From Pseudopyrenochaeta lycopersici (taxonomy: Eukaryota > Ascomycota > Dothideomycetes > Pleosporales > Pseudopyrenochaetaceae): 64,000 bases of DNA. This document shows, piece by piece, positions 1-11,658 of this stretch (positions are counted from its first letter, which is position 1; each line of letters starts with the position of its first letter). Location of the stretch: positions 1,025,883-1,089,882 of the forward strand of contig NHZP01000015.1 in the NCBI GenBank assembly GCA_003313425.1, in the 5' to 3' direction. The notes beneath the pieces are model-generated. The model was given only the letters and a program-made list of their open reading frames with translations. It was not told where the DNA came from and did no database searches. A program made the translations under genes and the position numbers.

Positions 1-2068
1 CAGCAACAATCTTCATCCTCTTCGCCGTCTCCCTCTTCTTCTTCCTCATTGTGATCCAGCTCGTCGTGTTTAATGTAAGAAAGCGAGTAGTTTGGGTTAA
101 TGCGCCGGAAGATGGCAGGATCGATCATGACGCGACCATTGATGTTGAATCTGATGATTGATAGTTTATGCTTCATGTAGGCGATGCCTTTCTGCAGACG
201 GTAATTCATGCCCTGCAGAGCCACAAACTTGATGCCACGCTGAATGAGCTGCTTCTTGATGCCCTATGTGGTGGTTAGTTTGCGCTTTTCACATTACATA
301 GATTTTGAATTACACTTACCACTGCATCCTTGTGGTACTTCAGTGGATAAGCTGCCAAGCTGGTAATTCTTTTATGGCCCTTGAAAGCCTGTATCATGAC
401 CTGGTGGTCCCCGAGGCCAAAAGCCTTGCCATCGTATTCTAGATACTTGCCGTCGACAACACATGACTTAATTCCAGTCATCCAACTCTCATATTCGTAC
501 GAGAATTCAACCTTGAAACACCGCGGATCGTCCTTGTTGGTATATGTGGGCGTGAAAGCGATAGTGTTCGGCTTGAAAAGGGCCCAAACGAGGTCGTAGG
601 TGATCGTACCTGCTTTTAACATAGGCTTTAAGGCTTTACGCGTCGCATCGTAGTCCTCATCGATGTAATTCAAGAGAAGCTTGCATTGGGCGATTTGTTG
701 AGCCAGCTCTTTCTTAGCTTTTGATTTCTTAGCTTTCTTTTTCTTTGGCTTCAGTGTCTTCTTGATATATTTCTTGATCTCGTCATAGTAGTGGAAGAGT
801 GTATGCGGATCAATTTGCGGCGTGTCTTCGACTAAACTGATGCTCTTGCACTCCTTGAATACTTCCTGGAGTGCGTTTCGGAGGACCTTCGATTTGATGT
901 CTACCTGCGTCTCCTTGTATTTGCCCTCCCAGTCAAGTCGCCTCCGCACCGTGAAGACGCAGTCAAACTCATCGATCTGGTCTGTATTACTCTCGACCAG
1001 CTTCCAATCACGGATTTTCATGTCGTAGACCTGATCCACGCGCTTAAATTCGAGAGCATTCTTCTTTACGGGCTTTTCAAGCTTGGTAGCACCGGCTACG
1101 GCAAGGGCAGCAGCCTGCTTCAGCTGGAGCGTCTTCAAAATATTGCTGATCTTTGTGACCTGTGTATCTATATCATCTCCAGTAGAGGGGGATTCAATTG
1201 GTACGCCCGGCGGCGCGGGAGGGGGTTTTCCCTCGGCGGACGACGCATCTGATGAGGAGGATGAGCTGGCTGCCTGCTTTGACCTCTTGTTCTTGCGTTT
1301 CGCTTTCTCTTTGGCCCACTTCCGCTTCGACTTCTCATCCAGGTCGGAATCACTACTGGACAAGCTGGACGAGCTGGACGAGCTAGACGACGAATCGGAG
1401 TTACTGTCATCGCTGGAGCTGATAACCTTCCTACTCTTCCGCTTCTTACCTTTTGCTCGTAGGGCCTTGCGTCGACTCTTCCTGTCCTCGACTTCCGATT
1501 CAGAGATCGAATCTGATGAGTCGTCAGAGCTTGAGTCTTCACTTGTAGATTCATTCTTTTTGGTCTTGCTCTTCTTGGTCTTCGCCTTGATTTTCTGCTT
1601 CTTCTTGGCTAGGCCCCGTTTCACAGCCAGCCTTTGTTTCCTCTTCCGCCTGGCCTTCTCAACCTCGCTGCTGTTATCTGAATCACTTTCACTATCCGCG
1701 TCACTGGTGTCCGTGCTCAAGCTCTCCTCTACTTTGAGCTTTGACTTCTTCATCAGCTGCTTGCCCTTTTTGTCAGGCTTCTTCGCGCTGACCGGGTCAA
1801 CTTTGGCATCATCGGCTGGCGGCGTAGGGCCTTGCGATTCTTGGTCCTCGACTTTCTGGGTCTCTTCGACTACCTGAGCCTCTATCTTCTCTTGCGAAGA
1901 TTCCATGTCCGGATCAACGTGCAACGAGATATTGTCAGGCTCAGAAACTACCGACGGGGTAGGGACAACCACTGGCGAAGAAGATGAGGTATCTGATAAT
2001 TTCGTGTTTGCCTGGTGAGGTAAAGGAACAATGACAGAATTTGCCGTCGTGTTGTCTTGACTGATCAT
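1..2068 (-). CDS. AAA-ATPase-type protein, N-terminal part (runs off the window)
   Basis: Partial gene, complement(join(<1..263,320..2068)). The first in-frame ATG is at 2068; the frame is open a little further upstream but only from GTG. A 56 nt intron (264-319) has GTAAGT and TAG ends and joins ...KDAV to GIKKQLIQRG in frame. Residues about 50-290 are low-complexity Lys/Ser/Asp/Glu with long serine runs, typical of a disordered nuclear region. From about residue 320 to the window edge the protein is ordered. It includes PRCFKVEF, YLEYDGKAFG, AYPLKYHKD and, in exon 2, FVALQGMNYR and NGRVMIDPAIFRRINPNY. From memory of fungal families this matches the region N-terminal to the AAA+ ATPase core in large fungal AAA proteins (DUF7025 type). 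The ATPase domain itself would lie left of the window and is not seen, so the ATPase call is inference. Family-level confidence is good; the cellular role is unknown. Confidence 0.8.
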
Positions 2069-3497
2069 AAGTCGAGTAATGAACACACTGGTTCTTCGAT
2101 TGAATGATCTTCTATGCTATTGCTCAACCGCTCAGCGGGGCACTTGATATCCAATAAATGCTTGAATGCTTAAAATCGATCAGGGCTGATGGAAGGGAAG
2201 GAGAAGATAAGCTCTCACAAACCTTTTATCCGCACGAGGTGACAGTGCTGCCTGGCATCTAAAGATCTACTCACCACAGCCTTGCGTGCTATCCAAAATC
2301 TCACACACACCACTTGAAGTCTCCAGCTCTTGTATCTCCTACAACAGTCAGACCCTTACCCCGCACGACCGACTCAGAGCCTGGCAATTGGTGAACACTG
2401 CGTCGGTGTTCAGCTGCTACAATAATATCTCTCGTTACACGGTTGGACGTGTTGTGGCCGCAATTATACTCGGCAACCCCACCTATGGGTATATTAGTAC
2501 GCATCGCGGTGACCTCAGGCCGCACCCACCTGGTGTCAGCTTCGTAGCCCAAACCTGCTGCCTAATTTTCCACCACCACCCTTTGACAGAAATAAACTGT
2601 TACAAATTGGTTCGATCAGGCTGGATGTCATGGAGTGGTTTTGGCCCAACCGGTGAGTCGACAGCTAATGTAATAGGAGGATGTTTGCTCAGCCTTGTAT
2701 TACGTGCTTTCAGCCTCGGCGATATGTATCGCCACGCTTGCTCAATCCGATATCCAGTTGCTATCTCTTTCAAAAGGACTGATTTGTTCCCCTTATGGTG
2801 AAGCAAAACAGAGTTCACAAGAGTGTTTCAATGGCTGCGCGCCCGCTCTTAAACAAACACGGTCGTTGTGTGGCGCTGGCGCTGCCGGCCTCTCCTTCCG
2901 GGCAGGCGGCCCTGATACATCAATGCACACGTGTATTGTCATTTTGGTGTGCCACGGTTGCTTGTGTTCCCATGAGTGCTTGGTCGAGCACAGGTGGTCG
3001 GTCGTGTGTGTCCGTCACTGGCTACAAGTTTCTGCAAGTGATACATAGGGTAATTCGCTAGCTGCATTGGCCTCACCGCTTTGGCAACGAGAAGGATGTT
3101 TCGCCTCACTTTCAAGTCTAACAATAACAGTGCATCATGGTTATGCCGTTTGTGCAATAATCAGTAATGGACATGGCAGTGAAGTTGATGTTGGACAGAT
3201 GAAAGGCTAAGCAATTCGAAAGCAAATGGTATATAATCCGCGAAGCAAAAGCAAACACCAACCTCTCTTTCTTTCAAAATAAACCGTGTACCGTCGCAGA
3301 ATGCTCATGCACCTTATTTTCCAACGCCTCGTCGATGCACACTGCACGCTGCAAATGTACGAGAACAACGCTTCGTGCGTGTTTGTGATACGCTGGCTAG
3401 ACGCCGAAAAACGCCCCCACCTTGTCAATCCCAACCACACAGCTCCTCGAGGTGACGCATCGAAATTGCTGCTGCAGACCAGAAACTGATGAGACTG
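2069..3497. other. Intergenic, no supported gene
   Basis: This stretch separates the 5' end of the AAA-type gene from the 3' end of the PTEN-type gene. It has balanced base composition. Several frames of 60-170 codons exist on both strands, but the longest (2286-2801, +) starts from GTG and has no recognisable domain or splice pattern. CT-rich stretches near 2270-2350 and 3240-3300 could be promoter or UTR material. I see no RNA gene. Confidence 0.6.
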
Positions 3498-5436
3498 CTA
3501 TGAACTCATCTTCTTCTTGCCCATGTGGAGATGGCCCAGCGCATGTTCCTTTGCATTCTTCATCTCGCTTTCGGGTCGTCCGTCAGGTAGTTCGCTAGTG
3601 GACGCTGCTCCTGAGATGTGATACTTCAGTCCTTGTACAATTCCCTCAACCTGGCCGCCGCTCTTGTGGGACCCAGATGTCTGATCTTGTGGTCTTGAAT
3701 CGCTTTCTGTGCTACCAGGAGCGTCCGCATGACTTGGCAACGCAGGATCTTGGGCAGAGGCTGCCGGGCCGTTCCCGCTAGCCTCGGCGTTGGTCCAAGG
3801 ACTCGGAAGTTTGAGAACCTCCTCGCCATTTGGGCCGTGGGATCGGACGTCTTTTGTGTCGCTGTCGTTGCTATCATTGCTGTCCCTTCTTTTTGGCGCT
3901 GTGACTATGGTCTCGTTCTTCTTGTTTTGGCTTCTGACACTGCTTGCTCTGCTGATTTCTGCTTGCGAATCCGTTGGACTCCCTGTTCGAACGCCCAGAT
4001 CTTTACCCTCACTGGGCTCCACGCCTTTCGTGCCCCTCCAGTCAGCAGGACCGGATTGCTGGACCTCTTCGCCTTCTTTTGGCTCCGTGATGATTATGCC
4101 GGGGCGTCCTTCGTCAGCATTGAGAGCACGCCACACAACGGCTATCCGCTCAAACGCTTGGGTGCCTTTGCGTGATGAGCCCTTGATGCCGTCCATGGCC
4201 TCCCACACAATTTCAAAGACGCCTGATTCGTCAGCATTGCCGTTTTGTTCGGGTCCATTGCCCTCAAAATAAGCGTTGAACCAGACGTGTGCGACAGCGG
4301 TGACCATGGTGAGGTCGAAGGCGGCCTTGTTGCGGCGCTCGACATCGATGTTAATGTCGTTGGTGGGAAGGACGACGCGGGTTGAAGGTCGGAAGACGAC
4401 GTCACCAGTGCCCAACGGGAGACTCTCTTGTGACGTCTTTCTTGAGGCAGCGGCACCATCCACATTGTCTGGTGTGTCCACTGAACATGGACTGGGGTTC
4501 TCCGTGTTGTGCTGTGGTGTCTGAAGATCCTTCTTGCTGGTGCTTGGGCCGAAGCCGTTCTTGTACATGACCTCCTGCACGGCCTGCGCCATGCCCGTAG
4601 TCTTGACCTCGCCCCTGACAATTTCTATCTCGTCTTTTGTGAACGTGTGGAACTTCTTGATGAGCTTACCGTCCTCAACGAAGCCCTCGACCTGGATCTT
4701 GACGCCATCTCGAAGACCCCAGCAGTGGACTTCCAGGATCTCCACCTGGCGCTCGACGTACAGTTTGCCGTGCTTTGCCCAGCGGTCCACATAGCCTATC
4801 CAACGCAGCTGGCTGGGGATGCTGACGCCTTTGCCCATGTTGGGCCGCATGCGTCGCTCGGTGAAGCGACTCAGGGCCTTGTGCACCGGCCAGCCCTCCT
4901 CACTGATGAGATAGCTGCAGCTCGCGGTGCCCGACCGGCCCTTGCCGGCCTTGCAGTGCACCACGACGACTCTGCCCTCCTTCTCGTGCAGCCAGTTGCG
5001 CATGCTGGCCATGATGTTGGGGATCAGGGCGAAGGGCGGGGGGTGGTGGTCGGGGAAAGGGTAGTGGTATACGCGGTTGTAGACCTCCGAGTCGGGGTAG
5101 CCCGTTCCTTCGGCGCGGAACTCCCATATGGCCCAGTCGTCGCCGTGCTTTGCGTCGAGAAACTTGACGAGCGAGTCGAGCGGGTTGCGGTAGGCGCGCT
5201 GGGGGTAGGTGCCGCTGGGGCCTGACGTGGCGATGACTGCTTTGCGGTTAGAGGGCGCCTGCCTGTGTAGGAGGGGGTCCAAGGCTATGTACTGTTGTCT
5301 GTGACATAGCACAGATCGAGGCCGGCTTCAGGGTGCCGGGCGCGAGGCCCAGCGACTATCTGGCGCAGAAGCGACGCCTGCTTGCAGATTAGCTTTGACG
5401 CAGGCAGAGCGAAGGGCTGTCAGTCTTGCGCACCAT
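3498..5436 (-). CDS. PTEN/Tep1-like phosphoinositide 3-phosphatase
   Basis: Proposed structure is complement(join(3498..5236,5293..5377,5434..5436)), 608 residues. Exon 1 is only the ATG codon. Intron 1 (5378-5433) runs from GTGCGC to GCAG with a GCTAAT branch site; intron 2 (5237-5292) runs from GTACAT to GCAG. This splicing restores a PTEN-like N-terminus (LDLCYVTDNIIATSG). The catalytic loop HCKAGKGRSG is intact, and with this gene model Asp92, Cys124 and Arg130 fall at the same numbers as the catalytic residues of human PTEN. Lys125 and Lys128, which favour acidic phosphoinositides, are present. PTEN has Thr131 where this protein has Ser. A C2-like region follows (about 190-390, including VEILEVHCWG and DINIDVERRN), then a Ser/Glu-rich, probably disordered tail of about 200 residues. 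By family knowledge the enzyme dephosphorylates PtdIns(3,4,5)P3 and opposes PI3-kinase signalling at membranes. Confidence 0.88.
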
Positions 5437-6293
5437 GTATCAGAGCGAATGGCTGGCTACTCGGTCGCGATGTGCCATGCCGCAGAGTTGTGGCCCCGTC
5501 TGCGACAAAAGGTGGGCAGCCACAGACTAGAGCCACTGGTGGAGTACGTCATCCCTGTTCGCTAACAAGGGCAAGCTTTCTGGTGCCTGAACCCTGCAGC
5601 CCCCACGTGCTTCGAACAAACACCTCCATCTCCCTTCGCTGCTCTCCCGGCTCTCACAGCGCCTCGCCTTCCTTCGCTGGTGCCATGGCGCCGTTTTCGT
5701 CTAAACCAGCCTCTACTCGTCTTGCACCCTCACTCTCTACTTTGCTTCTCCGCCAATATTGCTCCGTCGTGACCAGTAGCCCCATGCCGTCGTTCTGCCC
5801 TGCCAAATGTCTCAACCTCTGCCGACTTATCCGATGCGGCCAGGTCAATTTTCTACGCCAGCGCTCTCCAGACTCTGCTACCATAGCATTATCAGTGGAA
5901 TAACCACGACCTTGCACATCTAACCAGAAGTACTTTCGCAGCACCCATGCAAGAATTTTCGATCATCCGTGGTATGAACGTGGCTTCTGAATTAGACAAC
6001 GGCAAGATGAGCTCTCCTCGTACCATATCTCAAACGCAGTAGGATGAACTGGTCTAGTGCCTGATACTGTTGTTGTATATAGCAAATGAAAAGGCCTCTC
6101 CCTCTCTTCATCACGTGTAATCGGGGTCTTAGCGTCGTTGCCTAGCGTTCAGAACTACGCCGCTGGTGGCCTTGCTGTATACTCAGATTTCAAATCTGCA
6201 AACGCCCAAACCTTCATTCTTCTCCACCAAAGTTGTTTCAAATTCAGCATTTCTATTAGCCTCGCCTTCTCCAAGTCTTTCGTTCCTGGCAAT
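5437..6293. other. Divergent intergenic region with probable promoters
   Basis: Lies between the PTEN-type start (leftward) and the small Met-Gly protein (rightward), so it should hold both promoters. The stretch 5590-5720 is pyrimidine-rich on the plus strand, and 6225-6290 just before the next ATG is also CT-rich, as is common before fungal start sites. A 173-codon frame (5382-5903, +) overlaps the PTEN first exons and starts without ATG, so I do not call it. Confidence 0.5.
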
Positions 6294-6625
6294 ATGGGTC
6301 AAGGACACTCACAGCACCAACCAGACCGCCAGGCTACACCACCAGAGGCAGAGCTAGATTCAGGAGAGCGCGCTCAAGCGCAAGCGGAGGTAAACTAACT
6401 TAGTTTTCGTCACTCAGACATATTAGCTGATGTAAAGCAAAGATGCGTGCAAAGCAACAAGCAGCGCTCGACAAACGATTCGCCAGTCAGCTGAAAAAGC
6501 CAGCCCCATCAGCGACTGCTAGTTCTCAAGCGGCAAAGAAGTCGACTGCGCTGGAGCAGATGAGCAAAGAAAATATAGGCTATCGAAATCTGGACGCGCA
6601 ATCCGAGTTTAGGCGGTGGGACTGA
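6294..6625 (+). CDS. Small protein with Met-Gly N-terminus, possible N-myristoylation
   Basis: Proposed join(6294..6389,6443..6625), 92 residues. The intron of 53 nt starts GTAAAC and ends CAAAG; other AG sites are too close or out of frame. The start MGQGHSQ resembles an N-myristoylation signal (Gly2, small polar residue at position 6), suggesting attachment to a membrane. The body is polar, rich in Gln, Ala and Glu, and ends KENIGYRNLDAQSEFRRWD. The CT-rich leader immediately upstream supports this ATG. I do not recognise a family with certainty. Conservation of the C-terminal block in related fungi would be the test. The gene could still be a chance frame, though the in-frame intron argues against it. 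Confidence 0.55.
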
Positions 6626-7137
6626 GTTGAAGTCTGTGAATGGAGGATACGGCGCCTGACATCACGGTCGGCTTGGCTGAGATCTGAGTTGTCTCATGCA
6701 ACTGAGTACTACTTTGGTTCTGCGTTGTGGCAAACCCTGGATCTATGGGCATCTTGAGCTTGACAAAGAAAAGCGGTAGTGAACGTCAATGGTATCGGAG
6801 AACGCAAGACGGAGCCCGGAGGTTCAGAGGGGGGTAATTCGGGTTTTTACATGTACCAAGCACAAATTCATGCGAGTGCTAAAATTTTGGCCACGCAACA
6901 GGGGCAATTCCATGAACGTTCTTCTGCGTGTCGCAAAGAAGCCGGACAGACGAACAGAGAATGATGTGGAGCCGGCTATCGATTCCTCAGAGCGTTCCTG
7001 TCGGGAGCTAGTCTAGTTTCAGTTTAGTCAGTTACATAACCGTGGCGTCGGCCGCAGCACATCGGTTTTCGCATCCAGCTCATCCGGCGCGCTTTAAATG
7101 CATGCATGGTTCCAAGCACATTCATCAGGTCACTGAC
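6626..7137. other. Intergenic, no supported gene
   Basis: Short spacer between the small Met-Gly protein and the Zn2Cys6 gene, both rightward. Two overlapping frames of 61 and 75 codons occur here, without ATG context or domains. It probably contains the 3' UTR of the first gene and the promoter of the second. Confidence 0.5.
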
Positions 7138-8515
7138 ATGGCTGAACAACGCGTCGCAAAGCGCAAAACTCACACCAAATCACGGAAAGGCTGTTTCCAG
7201 TGCAAGCAGCGTCACACCAAGGTACGGGCTATCCCCTTACACGTTCACTACATGGTTCGCATTCTCCGTCAACCAATGAATGTAATTAAATTATTCGGTG
7301 CATTAAATTGTTACATCAACTTCTTCAAGCGCTGCGAGGTCACTTCGTGTGGGCTATTGTCCACCACACCTTCTCGAAACCAGCTCATGTTTGCAGTGTA
7401 ACGAAGCCCGGCCACGATGCGCAAACTGTGTCCGCTTAGACATTCAATGCACATTTCCAACAGTATCAAACGGCTACTCTACATCACCCCATGGAAGTCC
7501 AGGCGACGCTTCCTCTTTCGTAGAACCAGGTCCTTCTGGCACCCCTGATTTAATCAACTCTGCGAACAGTTTCGAGCTTTCCTTGCCAGATATGCGCTTG
7601 GTGCACCATTGGACATCAAAGTGTTACAAGTCTATGCAGCCAACTTCGTCCGTCAGGTGTGAGGCATGGAAAAATGCCTTCATGGAATTGGGGTTTGAAC
7701 ACCCTTTTCTGCTACACGGCCTTCTTGCTCTTTCGGCCGTGCATAAAGCATCCTTCGCTCTGCCTTCAGATAGGCAAAGTCTTCTTCTACAGGCCAACCA
7801 TCATATCGGTAGAGCCCTAGAAACGTACAGGAAACACTTGGAGGCCCCAAATGTTGAGACGGCCATACCAATGTTTATCCTGTCGTCTGTTCTGCTCACG
7901 TACAACTTCGGAATAGCACAGGAGAGACCGGAAGACCCCATTGGCTCTCTGCACCATTGCTTCATGCTACTTCAAGGCATCAAAGTCGTCATCGTTCCTC
8001 ATTGGCAACACATTAAGGAAAGCACTGTATTCGCAGCCATGACTGACGCGACTTCGCCTAATGATCTGGAAGCGTTAGACACTCTCGCAAGGAACGACAA
8101 AAGTCAGGAGATTTTGCGTCTTACAGAGCTGGCCGAGCTACTTATGGACATCCAAGATAGAGATGTTTGTACAGACGCCATCAACGAGCTTCATAAAACT
8201 TGGCTTCGGTTCCGCCATATAACTCCAGAACGCGACGAATACACGCTTCTCTTCGCATGGCCAGCCAATTTGAACAACCGTTTCTTTGATCTCCTTGCAG
8301 CTCACAATCCTGTTACCTGTATCATTACCGTCCATTTCGTCGCGATTTTGGCACAGGGCCGACAAGTTTGGTGGACTTCAAAGTGGCCTAGATGGCTCCT
8401 GGACGCCTCAGAGAAACTGTTGGAAGCAACCCCCGACCTCCTCCAGTGGTTAGATTGGCCACAGGAAATCATCAACCAAGCTTGGAGCGCAACAACTACA
8501 CCAGCCTCTTCCTGA
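7138..8515 (+). CDS. Zn2Cys6 fungal transcription factor
   Basis: Proposed join(7138..7221,7397..8515), 400 residues. The start is MAEQRVAKRK, followed by a basic stretch and the binuclear zinc cluster. Splicing from AAG|GTACGG to TTTGCAG|TGT completes the six-cysteine pattern C-x2-C-x6-C-x6-C-x2-C-x6-C exactly (GCFQCKQ...CNEARPRCANC...IQC). The rest is the helical regulatory domain (residues about 80-400) with MRLVHHWTSKCYK, HPFLLHGLLALSAVHKA and a closing WLDWPQEI. This layout is known from regulators annotated as sterol uptake control (Upc2)-like, where the short N-terminal cluster binds DNA and the large domain senses ligand. The target pathway cannot be told from the sequence. The 175 nt intron is long for this window and lies inside the zinc cluster. 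Confidence 0.85.
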
Positions 8516-10569
8516 GCTTTATTTGATGAGCCTTGCGGGCTTGCGGTGCTGTATCGCGTTGATTTTGTGTATTGATAGCCGCGAGCAAGTTCGCAGTCTA
8601 TGGCATCCTCTTCAGCAAGGATTTGAGAGACCCTTTGAAGAGATTTAATAGCATAAGCGCTCCAAAACCAAGGTCGAATCTTTGCTGGAAGGACATGCTG
8701 CAGAAACCTAAAAGGTCCCTGCTGTTAGTTTGTGCGAATCGGTCTGAAAGTTTAGTTCTTTCCCGGTTCTTTGGTTGAGATTTGGGTTCATTGAACGAAA
8801 TCGTTCTGAGTAATGCCGAGGGTAATGCTCGGAGGCAGCTAAGCTTACGAGGAATGGTTCAATTTCAACACAGCTTTGGCCTGAGGGAAAGCCACCTTGG
8901 TGGCCGTGCAATCCTCATTCCGCTTTCCGAGGGGTGGACTGCTTATTTATTGCGCAACAATCTTTCGCTAAGCCGAGATTTCAAGCGGAGATCGCCGGAG
9001 TCGAATACGCCCGATACGGTTTCGAATAAAGAGGCAAGAGAATAGAAAAGATTTCGGTACTCAAGACTCTTGCAAGCTTAACGTATAACGAAGGTCTTTG
9101 CAATATGCATCGTGTACGGTAACAGAACCGAGGAAGTCGTAATGCAGCCAACAAGTAGAGACGGCGACGACCTCCTCAAACTCTTGAGTTACACTTGCCC
9201 ACCAAAGAATCGGCCTGTCTTCAGAGGTTCGTTTGACAAACAAATTAGCTGCAAAGCGCCTCTCCTAGCGGGGGTTCGTCACATCGATTTCAAGCAAATC
9301 AAAGATGCATCTTCTATATCTGACGTTTGAAGATTCCAGTAACATGAGTCAGCTAGGATAAAGTACTCCAAGTGCCAGATTCGAAAGAACCAGGAGCCAT
9401 GAGCTTGTGACAGAGAGGGGGGGGGGGGGAAGGTCTGGAAAGGGCTCTTATTGAGTTTCGGGTTTTATAGGTGTTTATAGATTTTAGAAATTTGTATACT
9501 CATTAAACACCAATCTGGATTGCATACCTGAAGGACACTCTGAAAACATTTCTAAAGCACAGGTCAAACTTCAGGAATACAACGACAGGTTCGATATCTT
9601 CTCCCTCCCATTCCGTCATCGATTGGCAATTATTGCACTGGTAGCCCATTTAGCCTCGCATGCGTATTAGCTTGCCGGTAGTTTCTCTCTGGTCGTTTGA
9701 TTAAATGAACAATTGAGGTCGTTCTGATCAGCTGTCCAACAGATCAAAGGAATCAGCGACCTCGTGACCTCGAATGAATGAAAGCTATCGACGCCTCATG
9801 ACAAAGTGAACGACAACAAGGCTGGCTGAGTACTGCGGCACACGCGGTTATGGCTCGTGGGGTCAATTCATCGAGTATTGTAAGAGAGGCACAAGTATAA
9901 GAAGATTCTATCGACGATGACATTTAATAATTTTGTCGCTGCATCAAAACCGGTACAACAAGCGTTGAAGAATAGGGTCAGGGGACGAGTCATATTCCCA
10001 CATCCGACATATCATTGTACAATGGGATTTGTCGGTGTGACGCCATACCCTAAACCACTCCTCTGAGCTATTCCCGAGTATCTAACACATTTCAAGATTC
10101 CTACATGCGATCGAAAAGGGGGTAAATGGGATAGTATGGTAGTCTGAGCAGTAGGACTGAGTCAAAAGGATATCATGGACCTGACGAGGAAAGAACGGCG
10201 ACCTCATGACACCTTTTGTGCCATAAATCTGTTTGATATGACATGGAAAAAAGTTGATTAGATATTCGATACAAACTCCTCCGCTTTGCAGATCGATGGC
10301 ACTGGAATGCAAGTTCCGTAATGAATAGTGGAAGCCTTGGATTGGGTCAACCACGCCTCCTCTATGGGAAGAAACGCAAAGGTGACGATAAGAACGCCAT
10401 GAACATGACTTACAAAATACAATACTCCTCGGGCGCCGTCTTCATTGTCTCATTATCCTGCATGTCTAGACATGCGACTCGTGCCTGCAAATATTCTCTA
10501 TTGCTAGGGTTGCGGCGATCTCAGTATATCAGATAATCATCCTTGGCGCGTGCCCCTCGATGAGATGCT
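8516..10569. other. 2 kb intergenic region between convergent genes
   Basis: Lies between the 3' ends of the Zn2Cys6 gene (+) and the bZIP gene (-). Composition is balanced. A run of 13 G occurs at 9417-9429. Short frames up to 90 codons occur on both strands, but none has an ATG-started domain or introns that extend it. I see no RNA gene or transposon ends. Confidence 0.55.
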
Positions 10570-11658
10570 TTAAGTGCAACTAAATGATTCGAGCTGGGAC
10601 TTGGAGCCGATGTCTGCATTGTGTTGTTCTTGCTGCCTCTCTGACGAAGATGCAGTCTCAGGTGAGATGGTTCCACTTGAGAATGAACTTCCCGAAGATG
10701 GCAAGACAAGAATAGGACGTACTACCCCGGAAGCTAATCTATCGGCTTCTCGCTGCACGTAAGTCCTCAGCCGGCTATCAGGGCAGTCGGTATGCTGCCC
10801 CACAATGTCCATGAGCTCCCGCATCCCACCCTTTAGCATTTCCACTTCGGCCTTGAGTGCTCTATTCTTTCGCTCCACATCTCGGGCTGTCTCGACAAGC
10901 TCTTCTTGTTGCATCTTTTGCTTGCTCCGACATTTGCTTGCAGCTTTACGATTCTTCTCAAGGTATATAGCTCTCGCGGAGCCTGGTTCCGCAAACTCAG
11001 ACCTACGTCTTCGTCCGGTTTTGGGAGGTGTTGTGGTTGGAGATTGCACTTCGAAACTCGTTTGCAAGCTGTCGCGTCGACGTTTGGCAGGCATCTGCTG
11101 ACGGTCGGCGGTAAAATGCATGAACTTCGAGGACTGAGGGGACTGGGGCTGCTCGCCGTAGGGGAAAGCACCACTTGACTGGGGAGAGATGTGGTCTGAG
11201 TCAAAACGCGTTGCCAAAGGCGATACAGCAGTCGCATCCTGATGGTTGTCTTGCACGTTGGTAGGGGTGAACATCAATGATGAAGAGTAGAGAGCGGGGT
11301 TGGCCAGAGCGAGGGCTGATGCGTTCGGGTCCATCTCTGCTCTAAAGGCGAGGTTGGTATACGTGCGTTGCGCATGAGGAGTCTGGTTGTGAGCACGGTT
11401 GCTGTTTTGATTGAAGGATTTCTTCGGTTGGAAAGCTGAGTCAAGCGGGAAGTGGCCGTCGGAGGTAGATATGTTGGACACTGGGAAGGTAAAGTAGTTG
11501 GCTGCCGACGAGGGAGGCTTGTCTCCGCGGGGAGTGATCGCCCAATCATTCGGTGTCCCATGCAAAGTGGGCCTTTCGGAGATCGTTTTATGGTCCAAGT
11601 CAGGTCCGTGGTAGCGAAAGCCGCCGAGGGACTGCATTTCCAGTAGACGGGTTGTCAT
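10570..11658 (-). CDS. bZIP transcription factor, ATF/CREB type
   Basis: Single-exon frame of 362 residues starting at an ATG (11658). The N-terminal 210 residues are Ser/Pro/Gln/Asn-rich and likely disordered. The basic region lies at about 215-250 and contains N-x7-R as Asn236...Arg244 (NRKAASKCR). Leucine-type positions follow every seven residues (Leu254, Val261, Leu268, Leu275, Leu282), a five-heptad zipper. Just after it comes a conserved-looking HTDCPDSRLRTYV segment, as in fungal Atf-type factors. Such proteins bind CRE-like sites as dimers in the nucleus and often control stress, conidiation or secondary metabolism. No neighbour reveals the target here. The bZIP call is firm; the subfamily is an inference. 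Confidence 0.88.
   Translation of the reverse strand: MTTRLLEMQSLGGFRYHGPDLDHKTISERPTLHGTPNDWAITPRGDKPPSSAANYFTFPVSNISTSDGHFPLDSAFQPKKSFNQNSNRAHNQTPHAQRTYTNLAFRAEMDPNASALALANPALYSSSLMFTPTNVQDNHQDATAVSPLATRFDSDHISPQSSGAFPYGEQPQSPQSSKFMHFTADRQQMPAKRRRDSLQTSFEVQSPTTTPPKTGRRRRSEFAEPGSARAIYLEKNRKAASKCRSKQKMQQEELVETARDVERKNRALKAEVEMLKGGMRELMDIVGQHTDCPDSRLRTYVQREADRLASGVVRPILVLPSSGSSFSSGTISPETASSSERQQEQHNADIGSKSQLESFSCT

Noticed and set aside
1083..1877. 264-codon plus-strand frame
   Set aside because: It is the antisense of the Lys/Ser/Glu-rich part of the AAA-type gene; low-complexity coding DNA easily gives open antisense frames.
2605..2625. GGTTCGATC resembling a tRNA B box
   Set aside because: No matching A box or acceptor stem could be folded around it.
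2286..2801. 171-codon plus-strand frame
   Set aside because: Starts from GTG, has no domain or compositional sign of coding, and lies between two good genes as spacer.
5382..5903. 173-codon plus-strand frame
   Set aside because: Overlaps the first exons of the PTEN-type gene on the other strand and lacks an ATG start.
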